A DNA stretch of 64,000 nt from Martinezella dioscoreae. Its GTDB lineage: Bacteria > Pseudomonadota > Alphaproteobacteria > Rhizobiales > Rhizobiaceae. The DNA lies in NCBI RefSeq assembly GCF_009176305.1, contig NZ_BLAJ01000017.1, positions 1 through 64,000 of the forward strand, written 5' to 3'. The notes under the pieces were generated by a model that was given only the letters and a program-made list of their open reading frames with translations, did not search any database and was not told the origin of the DNA. The translations under genes and the position numbers were made by a program. Positions 36,287 to 45,353 of this stretch are shown piece after piece; position 1 is the stretch's first letter; every line of letters starts with the position of its first letter.

Positions 36287-36388
36287 CAATTCCAGGAAAA
36301 GTATGAAGCGGCTTTCCGTCCGGAATTGCGTAAATACAAAAGGATAGAGCGTTTTCGCGATTCAAAGAAAAGCGCAAACGCTCTAGCA
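36287..36388. repeat. Two-module palindromic intergenic element (caattcc type)
   Basis: Module 1 (36287-36331) has GCAATTCC/GGAATTGC arms; its minus-strand core is ggaaagccgcttcatactttt. Module 2 (36346-36388) has AGAGCGTTT/AAACGCTCT arms around tcgcgattcaaagaaaagcg. It separates the cNMP-binding gene from the convergent xthA. Confidence 0.75.
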
Positions 36389-36402
36389 AGTTCAATCCCG
36401 CT

Positions 36403-37206
36403 TCAGAGATTGAAATGCGCCACGACCGGCACATGGTCGGACGGACGATCCCAGCCGCGCGCCGCCTTCAGAATCTCGATCCGCTGCAGATGCGGACCCA
36501 GATCGGAGGAGGACCAGATATGGTCGAGGCGGCGACCGCGGTCGGCAGCCTCCCAATCCTTGGCGCGATAGCTCCACCATGTATAGAGCTTCTCGCTTTC
36601 CGGCACCTGCTGGCGCATCAGGTCGAGCCAAGCGCCGCGTTTCATCACCTCGAGCAACCCTTCGGTCTCTACAGGCGTATGGCTGACGATCTTCAGGAGC
36701 TGCTTGTGCGACCAGACGTCGTGCTCCAGCGGAGCGATATTGAGATCGCCGACGAGGATCGCAGAGGTGTTCTGCTCGGCATTGGCATGCAGCTTCTTCA
36801 TCTCCTCGATGAAATCAAGCTTGTGGCCGAATTTCGGATTTATCGTTCGATCCGGCTCATCGCCACCCGCCGGGACATAGAAATTGTGCAGGCGGATGCG
36901 CCGGCCGCCGCGCTCGAAGATGGCCGAGATATGCCTGCTGTCGCCAACATTGCAATAATCCTGGCGATGATCCTCGGTCAGCGGGAAACGCGATGCGATG
37001 GCCACCCCATGATAGCCCTTCTGGCCATGAATGATGATGTGCTCATAGCCAAGCGCCCGGAGCGGCGCATGGGGGAAAAGCTCGTTCGGAACCTTGGTTT
37101 CCTGCAGGCAGAGAATATCGGGCCGGGCCTGCATGACGAACTGCTCGACGATCGGCATACGCAGCCGCACCGAATTGATATTCCAGGTCGCAATCGAAAA
37201 TCCCAT
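36403..37206 (-). CDS. xthA: Exodeoxyribonuclease III
   Basis: A 267-residue AP endonuclease/3'-5' exonuclease of the EEP fold for base-excision repair. Motifs: ATWNINSVRLR with the active-site Asn, CLQETKV with Glu, GDLNIAPLEHDVWS, and the C-terminal SDHVPVVAHF His/Asp pair. I chose the ATG at 37206 (MGFSIATWN), the family N-terminus; the frame continues upstream only through a repeat element. It lies downstream of ftsK and lolA on the same strand. Confidence 0.96.
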   Translation of the reverse strand: MGFSIATWNINSVRLRMPIVEQFVMQARPDILCLQETKVPNELFPHAPLRALGYEHIIIHGQKGYHGVAIASRFPLTEDHRQDYCNVGDSRHISAIFERGGRRIRLHNFYVPAGGDEPDRTINPKFGHKLDFIEEMKKLHANAEQNTSAILVGDLNIAPLEHDVWSHKQLLKIVSHTPVETEGLLEVMKRGAWLDLMRQQVPESEKLYTWWSYRAKDWEAADRGRRLDHIWSSSDLGPHLQRIEILKAARGWDRPSDHVPVVAHFNL

Positions 37207-37224
37207 ACCCGAGCCTTTTCCTTG

Positions 37225-37320
37225 GAGCAATTCGAGGAAAAGTGCGCAGCGGTTTTCCGTCCGGAATTGCGTCAAAACAGACAGTCGGAGCGACTCGGCG
37301 ATTCGATGAATCACCGCTCT
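37225..37320. repeat. Two-module palindromic intergenic element (caattcc type)
   Basis: Module 1 (37225-37272) has GCAATTC/GGAATTGC arms with minus-strand core ggaaaaccgctgcgcactttt. Module 2 (37284-37320) has GAGCG/CGCTC arms around actcggcgattcgatgaatcac. It lies just before the xthA start. Confidence 0.7.
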
Positions 37321-37408
37321 CTCCGGTCAGCGTAAGGCTTTAGACCGGCTGTAGTGGAAAGAAAAGCGCCATTCGCCGCTTATCTATGGCTCGGGATGGA
37401 GTCGACCG

Positions 37409-38077
37409 TCAGCGCGTATAGTCGATGCGGAAAACGCTGTCGTCGAAGGCGACGTTCGTCTTCACGTTGTTGATGATAACATCGGTTGTCTTGCCCTGCG
37501 GATCGATAACGGTCCATTGGCGCAGGTCGTAGCTTTTCGAATCGAAGATCATCGTGATCGTCGAATCGCCAAAAACGGTGCGGTTGCCGAGCGTGATCTT
37601 GGTCAGATCCGGCTGCGAATCGACATTGCGCACCATGTCGGCCGAAAGGTCGATCTTGTTGGCGAGCAGCAGGCTCAGCGGCGTCTTCGATAGCTGATAC
37701 ATATTTCTTGTCTGCGTCTGGTCGTTGATGACCTGTACGTTATTGCCGTCGCAGATTACGCGCATGCGCGACGGCGGATCGTAGTTGAAACGCATCTTGC
37801 CGGGCCGCTGGATGAAGAATGCGCCGCTCATCTGATCGCCGCGCGGTCCGATCTGCAGGAAACCGCCCTTCATCGACTTGATGGATGAGAAATGATCGGC
37901 AATGGCCTGGGCGATACCGGGATTGAGGGTCGCTGCAGCTGCCTGCGTCTGTGCTTGAGCCTGCGCGAAAGCCGAAACCGGCAGAGCGCCTGCCCCGCCG
38001 ACGGCGAGCACGGCGCCGAGTAGGTGCCGGCGGGTCAGGGACAGTCGGCTAGACGGCTGCGCATCAAATTTCGTCAT
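37409..38077 (-). CDS. lolA: Outer-membrane lipoprotein carrier protein LolA family
   Basis: A 222-residue periplasmic carrier of the LolA family that ferries lipoproteins to the outer membrane. Core stretches GAFFIQRPGKMRFNYDPPS and DPQGKTTDVIINNVKTN are typical. The N-terminus carries a signal peptide with a twin-arginine-like motif (LTRRHLLGAVLAVGGAG). I chose the ATG at 38077 (MTKFDAQ) because aaggag lies six bases upstream; upstream ATGs add 5 or more residues. It follows ftsK by 136 bases. Confidence 0.92.
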   Translation of the reverse strand: MTKFDAQPSSRLSLTRRHLLGAVLAVGGAGALPVSAFAQAQAQTQAAAATLNPGIAQAIADHFSSIKSMKGGFLQIGPRGDQMSGAFFIQRPGKMRFNYDPPSRMRVICDGNNVQVINDQTQTRNMYQLSKTPLSLLLANKIDLSADMVRNVDSQPDLTKITLGNRTVFGDSTITMIFDSKSYDLRQWTVIDPQGKTTDVIINNVKTNVAFDDSVFRIDYTR

Positions 38078-38213
38078 CGAATTCTCCTTCATGCTTCGTC
38101 CATGGCGCGCAAAATCGGCGTCTTCATGGCGCAACGGCCCAAGGCCGGTAAGGGGCGGCAATCAAATTTCCCTGAACATAGACGGGATATGCGACACGGA
38201 AAGGCTGATTGCC

Positions 38214-40883
38214 TCAGCGATCGAGAATATCGGCTTCGGTGGGAACGAGGATCTCACGTTTGCCGGCGTGGTTGGCCGGGCCGATCACACCTTCCTGCTC
38301 CATGCGCTCGATCAGCGACGCTGCACGATTGTAGCCGATGCCCAGTCTCCGCTGGATATAGGAGGTCGAAGCCTTGCCGTCGCGCAGCACGATCGCAACA
38401 GCCTGATCGTAGGGATCTTCCGAATCGGAGAGATTGGACGTGCCAACCGGACCGTGGCCGTCATCATCCTCGTCATCATCGGCGGTGATGGCATCGAGAT
38501 ATTGCGGTGCGCCCTGCGTCTTCAGATAGGCGACGATATCCTCCACCTCGCCATCGGAGACGAAGGGGCCGTGAACGCGCTGGATGCGCCCGCCGCCGGC
38601 CATGTAGAGCATGTCGCCCATGCCGAGCAGCTGTTCCGCACCCTGCTCGCCGAGAATGGTGCGGCTGTCGATCTTCGACGTCACCTGGAAGGAGATGCGG
38701 GTCGGGAAGTTCGCCTTAATCGTGCCGGTGATGACGTCGACGGACGGACGCTGCGTTGCCATGATGACATGGATGCCGGCGGCACGCGCCATCTGCGCCA
38801 GACGCTGCACGGCGCCTTCGATATCCTTGCCGGCGACCATCATCAGATCGGCCATTTCATCGATGATGACGACGATGTAGGGCATCGGCTTTAGGTCGAA
38901 TTCTTCCGTCTCATAGATCGCCTCGCCGGTCTGGCGATCGAAGCCGGTCTGCACGGTCCGGCTGATCGCCTCACCCTTTGCGACGGCCTGCTCGACGCGC
39001 GTATTGAAGCCGTCGATGTTGCGCACGCCGATCTTCGACATCTTTTTGTAGCGCTCTTCCATCTCACGGACGGTCCATTTGAGCGCAACGACGGCTTTCT
39101 TCGGATCCGTGACGACGGGCGAGAGCAGATGCGGAATGCCGTCATAGACGGAGAGTTCGAGCATCTTTGGATCGATCATAATCAGGCGGCACTGCTCCGG
39201 TGTCATGCGGTAGAGCAGCGACAGGATCATGGTGTTGATCGCAACGGATTTACCCGAGCCGGTGGTGCCGGCCACGAGCAGATGCGGCATCTTGGCGAGA
39301 TCGGCAATCACGGGTTCGCCGCCGATCGTCTTGCCGAGCGACATGGCAAGCTTCGCCTTGGACGTCTCGAAATCGCGGCTGGCGATGAGCTCGCGCAGAT
39401 AGACCGTTTCGCGCGTCGAGTTCGGCAGCTCGATGCCGATGGCGTTGCGGCCGGGAACGACGGCGACACGGGCGGCAATCGCGCTCATCGAACGGGCGAT
39501 ATCATCGGCAAGGCCGATGACGCGGGACGATTTGATGCCTGGCGCCGGCTCCAGCTCATAGAGCGTGACGACCGGGCCGGGGCGGACGTGAATGATCTCG
39601 CCCTTGACGCCGAAATCCTCGAGCACGCCTTCGAGCATGCGGGCATTCTGCTCCAGCGCATCGGCCGAGAGCGTCGCATCGCGGGCGACGGCCTTCGGCT
39701 CGGCAAGCAGATGGACGCCGGGGAGCTGGAAGCCATAGGGACGGATGAAGGAGGTCTGCGCCTCGCGTTCCGCCCGCGCACCCGGTTTCGGACGCGGCGC
39801 GGCCGGAGTGACGCGATGGCCGGCAGCGGCTCCCTTTGGAGCAGCCGGGGCCAACGGCCACTCGTCATCCTCATCGTCAGGCAGGATATCGGCCGGGCGC
39901 CGCGGATCGCGATCATAAATCGAATCCTCGTCTTCATCCTCGTCATCGCCGAGACTGATCGACGGCGCGGAAACGACGCGGCGCGCCGGACCATCCATGG
40001 ACGGCTCCAGACGGTCGCCCCGAGCCATGGGTGCCTTGGCGCGCACCGGCTCGTTCAGCGTACCGAATTCGTCGTCGTTGAAATCATAAGGCGCATCGAA
40101 GGCATGGTCGCGGCGCTTGCGCGGCCCCATGCCGAACAGCCGGCGCAGGCGAGCCTGCGTGTTGTACCAGGCATGCATGACCGCACCATAGGCCATGAAA
40201 TTGGCGAGGAAACCGCCACGGTCGTCATCCTCGTCCTCATCGCCGACCCGGCGGGCACGGCTGCGGGTTTCCTCGTAATCGTCCTCATCACTTTCGTCTT
40301 CCACGAGGTTTTCGCCGATGACGCCCGAGGCGAAGAGCATGAGCCAAATGGCCGGAACGGCGAGGACCGAACCGATGATGATGGCGACGACACCGCTCGG
40401 ATAGGTACCGATGAAGAGGGCTGGAAGACGCAGAAGAAGATCGCCGACGACACCGCCGATACCGTTAGGAATCGGCCAGGTGGGCGGCGCCGGGAAGCAG
40501 GCGATGGAGCCGGCCGCGACGATGCAGCCGCCGAACCAGGCGCCGAGGCGCGAGGGCACACGATGAAGCTTGCGGTTGGCAATCAGCGCGAAGGCCCAGG
40601 CGACGACGGGTAGCATCGCCAGGATCGAGGTGAGGCCGAGCGACTGCATCATGATATCGGCAAAAGCGGCGCCGGGAAAACCGAGCAGGTTGGTCGGCGC
40701 ATTGGCAGTTGCGTAGGAATAGCTCGGGTCCATGACGTTCCAGGTCGCCAGCGCTGCAACCGCAAGCGCCAGCAGGAACAGTATCGCGAAACCTGTCAGC
40801 CCCTTGATCTGACGCCAAACCACGCTCGAAAGCGATAAACGGTCGGGGCGACCGCTCAACGCCGCCGAATTGCTTCTGCCCAT
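38214..40883 (-). CDS. ftsK: DNA translocase FtsK
   Basis: An 889-residue FtsK/SpoIIIE translocase that couples division with chromosome segregation. Four N-terminal membrane helices occupy about residues 25-190. A charged, Asp/Arg-rich linker follows to about residue 380 (many DDEDE runs). The motor has Walker A VAGTTGSGKSVAINTM (about 535-550) and Walker B LIMIDPKMLEL. The C-terminal gamma domain (about 815-889, RRLGIGYNRAASLIERMEQEG) recognises KOPS-type sites. Start ATG 40883, the only good candidate. lolA and xthA follow. Confidence 0.97.
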   Translation of the reverse strand: MGRSNSAALSGRPDRLSLSSVVWRQIKGLTGFAILFLLALAVAALATWNVMDPSYSYATANAPTNLLGFPGAAFADIMMQSLGLTSILAMLPVVAWAFALIANRKLHRVPSRLGAWFGGCIVAAGSIACFPAPPTWPIPNGIGGVVGDLLLRLPALFIGTYPSGVVAIIIGSVLAVPAIWLMLFASGVIGENLVEDESDEDDYEETRSRARRVGDEDEDDDRGGFLANFMAYGAVMHAWYNTQARLRRLFGMGPRKRRDHAFDAPYDFNDDEFGTLNEPVRAKAPMARGDRLEPSMDGPARRVVSAPSISLGDDEDEDEDSIYDRDPRRPADILPDDEDDEWPLAPAAPKGAAAGHRVTPAAPRPKPGARAEREAQTSFIRPYGFQLPGVHLLAEPKAVARDATLSADALEQNARMLEGVLEDFGVKGEIIHVRPGPVVTLYELEPAPGIKSSRVIGLADDIARSMSAIAARVAVVPGRNAIGIELPNSTRETVYLRELIASRDFETSKAKLAMSLGKTIGGEPVIADLAKMPHLLVAGTTGSGKSVAINTMILSLLYRMTPEQCRLIMIDPKMLELSVYDGIPHLLSPVVTDPKKAVVALKWTVREMEERYKKMSKIGVRNIDGFNTRVEQAVAKGEAISRTVQTGFDRQTGEAIYETEEFDLKPMPYIVVIIDEMADLMMVAGKDIEGAVQRLAQMARAAGIHVIMATQRPSVDVITGTIKANFPTRISFQVTSKIDSRTILGEQGAEQLLGMGDMLYMAGGGRIQRVHGPFVSDGEVEDIVAYLKTQGAPQYLDAITADDDEDDDGHGPVGTSNLSDSEDPYDQAVAIVLRDGKASTSYIQRRLGIGYNRAASLIERMEQEGVIGPANHAGKREILVPTEADILDR

Positions 40884-41044
40884 GATATCCAGCCCCGTTC
40901 CTGTCCAAAGCGCAAACGAATCGGTCCATGCCCACTCGCCGGCAGGTTAGCCATACCTAATCAGAGGAGGGTTAATGGCATGTTAACCATGCACGCCAAC
41001 CTCATGAATCGCCTGTCGTCTGAAGAAAAATGGCTGTGCACGAA

Positions 41045-41074
41045 CGAAAAGGGCCCGAACCAAGGTCCGGGCCA
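41045..41074 (-). terminator. Probable terminator after amtB
   Basis: ggcccg (41052-41057) pairs with cgggcc (41068-41073). On the minus strand it is followed by cttttcg. A second stem without a T-run (gaaaccggag/ctccggtttc, 41118-41144) lies nearer the amtB stop. Confidence 0.55.
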
Positions 41075-41156
41075 AGGGCGCCTATTTGCGATGAAATAGG
41101 ACGCGACGGGATGTTGAGCGAAACCGGAGAGTTTGCTCCGGTTTCGCAAGCTCCGA

Positions 41157-42524
41157 TCAGGAATTGTGGTAGGCGGCTTCGCCGTGCGAGGCGAGGTCGA
41201 GGCCTTCGCGTTCGGCTTCCGGAGCGACGCGCAGGCCGATGATGACGTCGACGACCTTGTAGAGGATAGCCGAGCCGATGCCGCACCACAGGATTGTCGT
41301 GACGACGGCGGTCAGCTGGACAACGACCTGGCTGCTCATCGTGACACCATCGGCATAGCCGACGCCGCCGAGCGAGGCGCTGGCGAAGATGCCGGTTGCG
41401 ATGGCGCCGAAGATACCACCGATGCAGTGTACGCCGAAGACGTCAGCCGTATCGTCGTAACCGAACTTGTTCTTCACGACCGAGACGAAGAAGTAGCAGA
41501 GCGGTGAGACGATCAGGCCCATGACGATAGCGCCCATCGGACCGGCGATGCCGGCTGCAGGCGTGATGGCGACGAGGCCGGCAACCATGCCCGAAGCGCC
41601 ACCGAGCATGGAAGCCTTGCCGCGGGTGAAGGTTTCGACCAGCGACCAGGAGATGATGGCGGCTGCCGTTGCGACGAAGGTGTTGACGGTTGCGAGCATC
41701 GCGCCGCCGGAAGCTTCGAGGTTGGAGCCGGCATTGAAGCCGAACCAGCCGACCCAGAGCATCGATGCGCCGACCATGGTGAGCGTCATGGAGTGCGGAG
41801 CCATCATGTCCTTGCCGAAGCCGACGCGCTTGCCGACGAGAATGGCGCCGACGATGCCTGCAATACCGGCATTGATGTGAACGACGGTGCCGCCGGCGAA
41901 GTCGAGTGCACCCATCTTGAAGAGCATGCCGTTGGAATCCCAGACCATGTGAGCGATCGGGAAGTAGACGAAGGTCGCCCACAGCGCGCAGAAGAGCACG
42001 GCTGCGCCGAACTTGATGCGCTCGGCGAAGGCGCCGATGATGAGCGCCGGCGTAATGGCGGCAAAGGTCATCTGGAACAGCATGAAGATGAATTCAGGGA
42101 TGACCACGCCCTTGGTGAAGGTCGATGCCGTCGTCGAAGTCGAGACGCCCGACAGGAACATCTTGGCCGTGCCGCCCCAATAAGGGCTCGAACCGCCGCC
42201 GAAGGCGAAGGAATAGCCGTAGAGAACCCAAAGGATCATCACGACCGCGCCGATCATTGTGCACTGCATCAGAACCGAGAGCATGTTCTTGGCGCGGACG
42301 AGACCGCCGTAAAACAGCGCCAGACCCGGCACCAGCATGAAGAGCACGAGAATGGTGGAGATGAACATGAAGGCGGTGTCGCCCTTGTCCGGAACCGGTG
42401 CGGCGGCGGTCGCAGCGGCTGCAGCCGGAGCGGTCTCCTGCGCAAAGGCGATCGCCGGCGCAAGCAAGGCCGCAGAAAGCGCACCCACCCGTGTCAAGGC
42501 GGAGGAAAGCTTAGAAAATGACAT
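41157..42524 (-). CDS. amtB: Ammonium transporter AmtB
   Basis: A 455-residue ammonium channel. A signal peptide-like N-terminus (ALLAPAIAFAQE) and an Ala-rich periplasmic segment precede eleven helices. The Amt signature is visible as DFAGGTVVHINAGIAG with the first pore His, and FGVHCIGGIFGAI with the second. The C-terminal GLRVAPEAEREGLDLASHGE is the usual cytoplasmic tail bound by GlnK. It lies 27 bases after glnK, forming the classic glnK-amtB operon under nitrogen control. Confidence 0.97.
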   Translation of the reverse strand: MSFSKLSSALTRVGALSAALLAPAIAFAQETAPAAAAATAAAPVPDKGDTAFMFISTILVLFMLVPGLALFYGGLVRAKNMLSVLMQCTMIGAVVMILWVLYGYSFAFGGGSSPYWGGTAKMFLSGVSTSTTASTFTKGVVIPEFIFMLFQMTFAAITPALIIGAFAERIKFGAAVLFCALWATFVYFPIAHMVWDSNGMLFKMGALDFAGGTVVHINAGIAGIVGAILVGKRVGFGKDMMAPHSMTLTMVGASMLWVGWFGFNAGSNLEASGGAMLATVNTFVATAAAIISWSLVETFTRGKASMLGGASGMVAGLVAITPAAGIAGPMGAIVMGLIVSPLCYFFVSVVKNKFGYDDTADVFGVHCIGGIFGAIATGIFASASLGGVGYADGVTMSSQVVVQLTAVVTTILWCGIGSAILYKVVDVIIGLRVAPEAEREGLDLASHGEAAYHNS

Positions 42525-42551
42525 GCAAATAACTCCCTGATCCGCCGTGTC

Positions 42552-42890
42552 TTACAGCGCTTCTGAATCGGTTTCGCCCGTACGGATGCGTACGGCATGG
42601 TCAATGGAATAGACAAAGATCTTGCCATCGCCGATCTGGCCGGTCTTGGCTGCCGACGCGATGGCCTCGACGGCCTTGTCAACGGTTTCGGATGCGACTG
42701 CGACCTCGATCTTCAGCTTCGGCAGGAAGCTGACGGCATATTCGGTGCCGCGATAAATCTCGGTATGCCCCTTCTGGCGCCCGTAACCCTTCACTTCGGT
42801 CACAGTCAGGCCCTGGATGCCGACAGCCGTGAGGGCCTCACGGACCTCATCGAGCTTGAACGGCTTGATAATGGCCATCACAATTTTCAT
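42552..42890 (-). CDS. glnK: Nitrogen regulatory PII protein GlnK
   Basis: A 112-residue PII signalling protein. It senses 2-oxoglutarate and ATP/ADP, and docks on AmtB to block ammonium uptake. The T-loop sequence GHTEIYRGTEY includes the uridylylation Tyr at position 51; GDGKIFVYSIDHAVRIRTGE is the second signature. I chose the ATG at 42890 (MKIVMAIIKPFKLDEV), the universal PII start; an upstream ATG adds four residues. A sigma-54 promoter and an NtrC-like site precede it. Confidence 0.97.
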   Translation of the reverse strand: MKIVMAIIKPFKLDEVREALTAVGIQGLTVTEVKGYGRQKGHTEIYRGTEYAVSFLPKLKIEVAVASETVDKAVEAIASAAKTGQIGDGKIFVYSIDHAVRIRTGETDSEAL

Positions 42891-42976
42891 CTGGTTTCCC
42901 ATCCTTTGTTAGCCTCGGCACGGAGCCGACTCTCCTTGCCGCCGACGAGTGTTTCTGCAGCGACTGGCCATATACA

Positions 42977-42993
42977 TTCAAAGGACGTGCCAG
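42977..42993 (-). promoter_or_regulatory. Sigma-54 (-24/-12) promoter of glnK-amtB
   Basis: On the minus strand the sequence reads CTGGCACG, four bases, TTGAA, matching the TGGCACG-N4-TTGCW consensus apart from one base at the -12 box. It lies 86 bases upstream of the glnK start. Confidence 0.8.
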
Positions 42994-43077
42994 ATTCGTG
43001 ACACATTTATAACGTGTTGAAATAAAACAGTTTTATTGCACAGACCCAATAAAGCGGCATTTCTCATTGTGAGAGCC

Positions 43078-43092
43078 GCACAAATAAAGTGC
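43078..43092. promoter_or_regulatory. Probable NtrC binding site
   Basis: GCAC (43078-43081), seven bases, GTGC (43089-43092) fits the NtrC core GCAC-N7-GTGC. It is about 90 bases upstream of the -24 box, the usual enhancer distance. Confidence 0.7.
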
Positions 43093-43115
43093 AAATTTAT
43101 AAATTTGCCACAAAT

Positions 43116-44000
43116 TTAAGCATTTGCCTTTTTACGAATCAGCCCTTCCTGCGCTACCGACGCAATCAGGATACCGGATCGCGTAAACAGGCTGCCGCGG
43201 GTAAATCCGCGGGCGCCGGAGGCACTCGGGCTCTCCTGGCTGTAGAGCAGCCAGTCGTCGAGCTTGAAGGGACGATGGAACCACATGGCATGGTCGAGGC
43301 TCGCCACCTGGACGGTCGGATCCAGTACCGATGTGCCATGCGCATTCAGGGAAACATCGAGCAGCGTCATGTCGGAGAGATAGGCGAGCACGGCATTCTG
43401 GTAAAGCCGGTCATCCGGCACCGGCCCCGTGAGGCGAACCCAGATATTCTGCCGCTGGCTCGGCTGCGCGCGCGAGAAATAGCTCTCGATCGAAACGGGC
43501 CGGATCTCGATTGCCCGCTTGCGCTCCCAATAGCGGCGGACATTCTCCGGCGCGTGAGCAAGATAGCGCTGCTTCACCTGCTCCTCGTCCATCAGTTCTT
43601 CCGGCATCGGCACGTCGGGCATGTCGCCCTGATGATCGAAGCCTGGCTCGTCGACCTGGAAGGACGCCGTCAGCGCAAAGATCGCCTTGCCGTGCTGGAT
43701 GGCCAGTACACGCCGCGTATTGAAGCTCGAACCGTCACGCAGGCGATCGACCTGATAGAGGATCGGAACCGAGGGATCGCCGGGCAGCATGAAATAGGCG
43801 TGCAGCGAATGCGCGAAGCGATCGCCATCCACCGTTCGCTGCGCCGCCATTAAGGCTTGGCCGATGACCTGCCCGCCGAAGACGCGCTGCCAGCCGACCT
43901 GCGGGCTATTGCCGCGAAACAGGTTCATCTCGATCGTTTCGAGATCGAGGGTCGCCAGTACGGTGTCCATCGGGGTGAGCTTCTCGGTCTCTCGCGACAT
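43116..44000 (-). CDS. tesB: Acyl-CoA thioesterase II
   Basis: A 294-residue double-hotdog thioesterase that hydrolyses acyl-CoA. Typical stretches are GWQRVFGGQVIGQALMAA near the N-terminus, LHAYFMLPGDPSVPI, and SLDHAMWFHRPFKLDDWLLY with the catalytic Asp region, ending GSLFTRSGILIASVAQEGLIR. I chose the ATG at 44000 (MSRETEK); the frame is open to 44072. It is divergent from the hydroxylase gene at 44084, with 83 bases between. Confidence 0.95.
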   Translation of the reverse strand: MSRETEKLTPMDTVLATLDLETIEMNLFRGNSPQVGWQRVFGGQVIGQALMAAQRTVDGDRFAHSLHAYFMLPGDPSVPILYQVDRLRDGSSFNTRRVLAIQHGKAIFALTASFQVDEPGFDHQGDMPDVPMPEELMDEEQVKQRYLAHAPENVRRYWERKRAIEIRPVSIESYFSRAQPSQRQNIWVRLTGPVPDDRLYQNAVLAYLSDMTLLDVSLNAHGTSVLDPTVQVASLDHAMWFHRPFKLDDWLLYSQESPSASGARGFTRGSLFTRSGILIASVAQEGLIRKKANA

Positions 44001-44083
44001 TTTGCTTGAACTCCCATGGTAGGAACCGTCAACAGGATGCTCTATATAAAGCAGGACGTGACAGTAAGACACAGGGAAGCGCT

Positions 44084-45298
44084 ATGTTGGACATGCTGGT
44101 AGTGGGTGGCGGATATGTGGGTCTTGCCGCAGCGGTCGCAGTCAAGCAGGCAGCCCCCCACCTCGATGTCATGATCGTGGAAGCCGCACCGGAATCCGCC
44201 TGGAAGAAGGATATGCGCGCATCGGCGATCATCGCCGCCGCCTCCAAGATGCTTGAAGTTCTGGGTGTCTGGAACGAGATCGCGCCGGAGGCCGAGCCGA
44301 TCACCCGCATGATCGTCACCGATTCGCGCACAGGCGATCCCGTCCGCCCGGTCTTTCTCACCTTCGACGGCGAAGTGGCCGACGGCCAGCCCTTCGCCCA
44401 TATGGTGCCGAACCTCACCATGGTCGGGGCGCTTCGCGGCGCCTGCGAGCGCTTGGGCATACCGATCAAGCATGGCCTCAGCGCCACCGGCTTCACAACC
44501 GAAGAGAACAAGACCACCCTCACCCTATCGGATGGCAGCACGCTGGAAACGCGGCTTCTGGTCGCCTGCGACGGCGTGCGCTCCAAGCTGCGCGACATGG
44601 CGGGTATCAAGACCGTCAATTGGGATTACGGCCAGTCCGGCATTGTCGTTACCGTCGAGCATGAGCGACCGCATGGCGGCTGTGCCGAGGAGCATTTTCT
44701 GCCCTCCGGCCCCTTCGCCATCCTGCCCTTGAAGAACAACCGCTCCTCGCTCGTCTGGACGGAGCGCACCCCCGACGCCGAACGGCTCGTGGCTTCCGAC
44801 GATCTCTTGTTCGAAGAGGAACTGGAGCGCCGCTTCGGCCACAAGCTCGGCGCACTGCGCACGATCGGCGACCGCCGCGCCTTCCCGCTCGGCTTGACGC
44901 TTGCCCGCGCTTTCGTCGCGCCGCGCTTTGCGCTGGCCGGCGACGCCGCCCACGGCATTCATCCGATCTCCGGCCAGGGCCTCAATCTCGGCTTCAAGGA
45001 TGTGGCGGCCCTTGCCGAAACCATCGTCGAGGCCGACCGCCTCGGCCTCGATATCGGCTCGATCAACACCCTCGAACGCTACCAGACCTGGCGCCGCTTC
45101 GACACCTTCCGCATGGGGGTGACGACCGACGTGCTGAACCGGCTGTTTTCCAACGACAACACGCCGCTGCGCATCGCCCGCGACTTCGGGCTGGGGATCG
45201 TCGACCGCCTGCCCAGCCTCAAATCCTTTTTCATCGGCCAGGCAGCGGGGACGACTGCAAGGGATAATCCGCGGCTGTTGGCTGGTGAGGCGATCTGA
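44084..45298 (+). CDS. Ubiquinone biosynthesis hydroxylase (UbiH/UbiF/COQ6 family)
   Basis: A 404-residue FAD-dependent monooxygenase of the ubiquinone hydroxylase family. FAD site: MLVVGGGYVGLAAAVAV; the DG motif region is VACDGVRSKLRDM; the GD motif is FALAGDAAHGIHPISGQGLNLGF. Which ring position it hydroxylates (UbiH, UbiF, UbiI or the alphaproteobacterial UbiL/UbiM variants) cannot be told here, so no symbol is given. Start ATG 44084 just before the FAD motif. It is divergent from tesB. Confidence 0.93.
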   Translation: MLDMLVVGGGYVGLAAAVAVKQAAPHLDVMIVEAAPESAWKKDMRASAIIAAASKMLEVLGVWNEIAPEAEPITRMIVTDSRTGDPVRPVFLTFDGEVADGQPFAHMVPNLTMVGALRGACERLGIPIKHGLSATGFTTEENKTTLTLSDGSTLETRLLVACDGVRSKLRDMAGIKTVNWDYGQSGIVVTVEHERPHGGCAEEHFLPSGPFAILPLKNNRSSLVWTERTPDAERLVASDDLLFEEELERRFGHKLGALRTIGDRRAFPLGLTLARAFVAPRFALAGDAAHGIHPISGQGLNLGFKDVAALAETIVEADRLGLDIGSINTLERYQTWRRFDTFRMGVTTDVLNRLFSNDNTPLRIARDFGLGIVDRLPSLKSFFIGQAAGTTARDNPRLLAGEAI

Positions 45299-45328
45299 AG
45301 AGTCGGGGTCGAATCGACAATCTCTGAA

Positions 45329-45353
45329 GCGGAACCTCTATTCGAGGTTCCGC
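45329..45353. terminator. Hairpin between convergent hydroxylase and LysR genes
   Basis: gcggaacctc (45329-45338) pairs perfectly with gaggttccgc (45344-45353) across the LysR stop. It lacks a T-run in either direction, so an intrinsic terminator role is uncertain. Confidence 0.35.

Noticed and set aside
39129..40613. Plus-strand frame of 494 codons opposite ftsK
   Set aside because: Produced by codon bias in ftsK; no recognisable protein.
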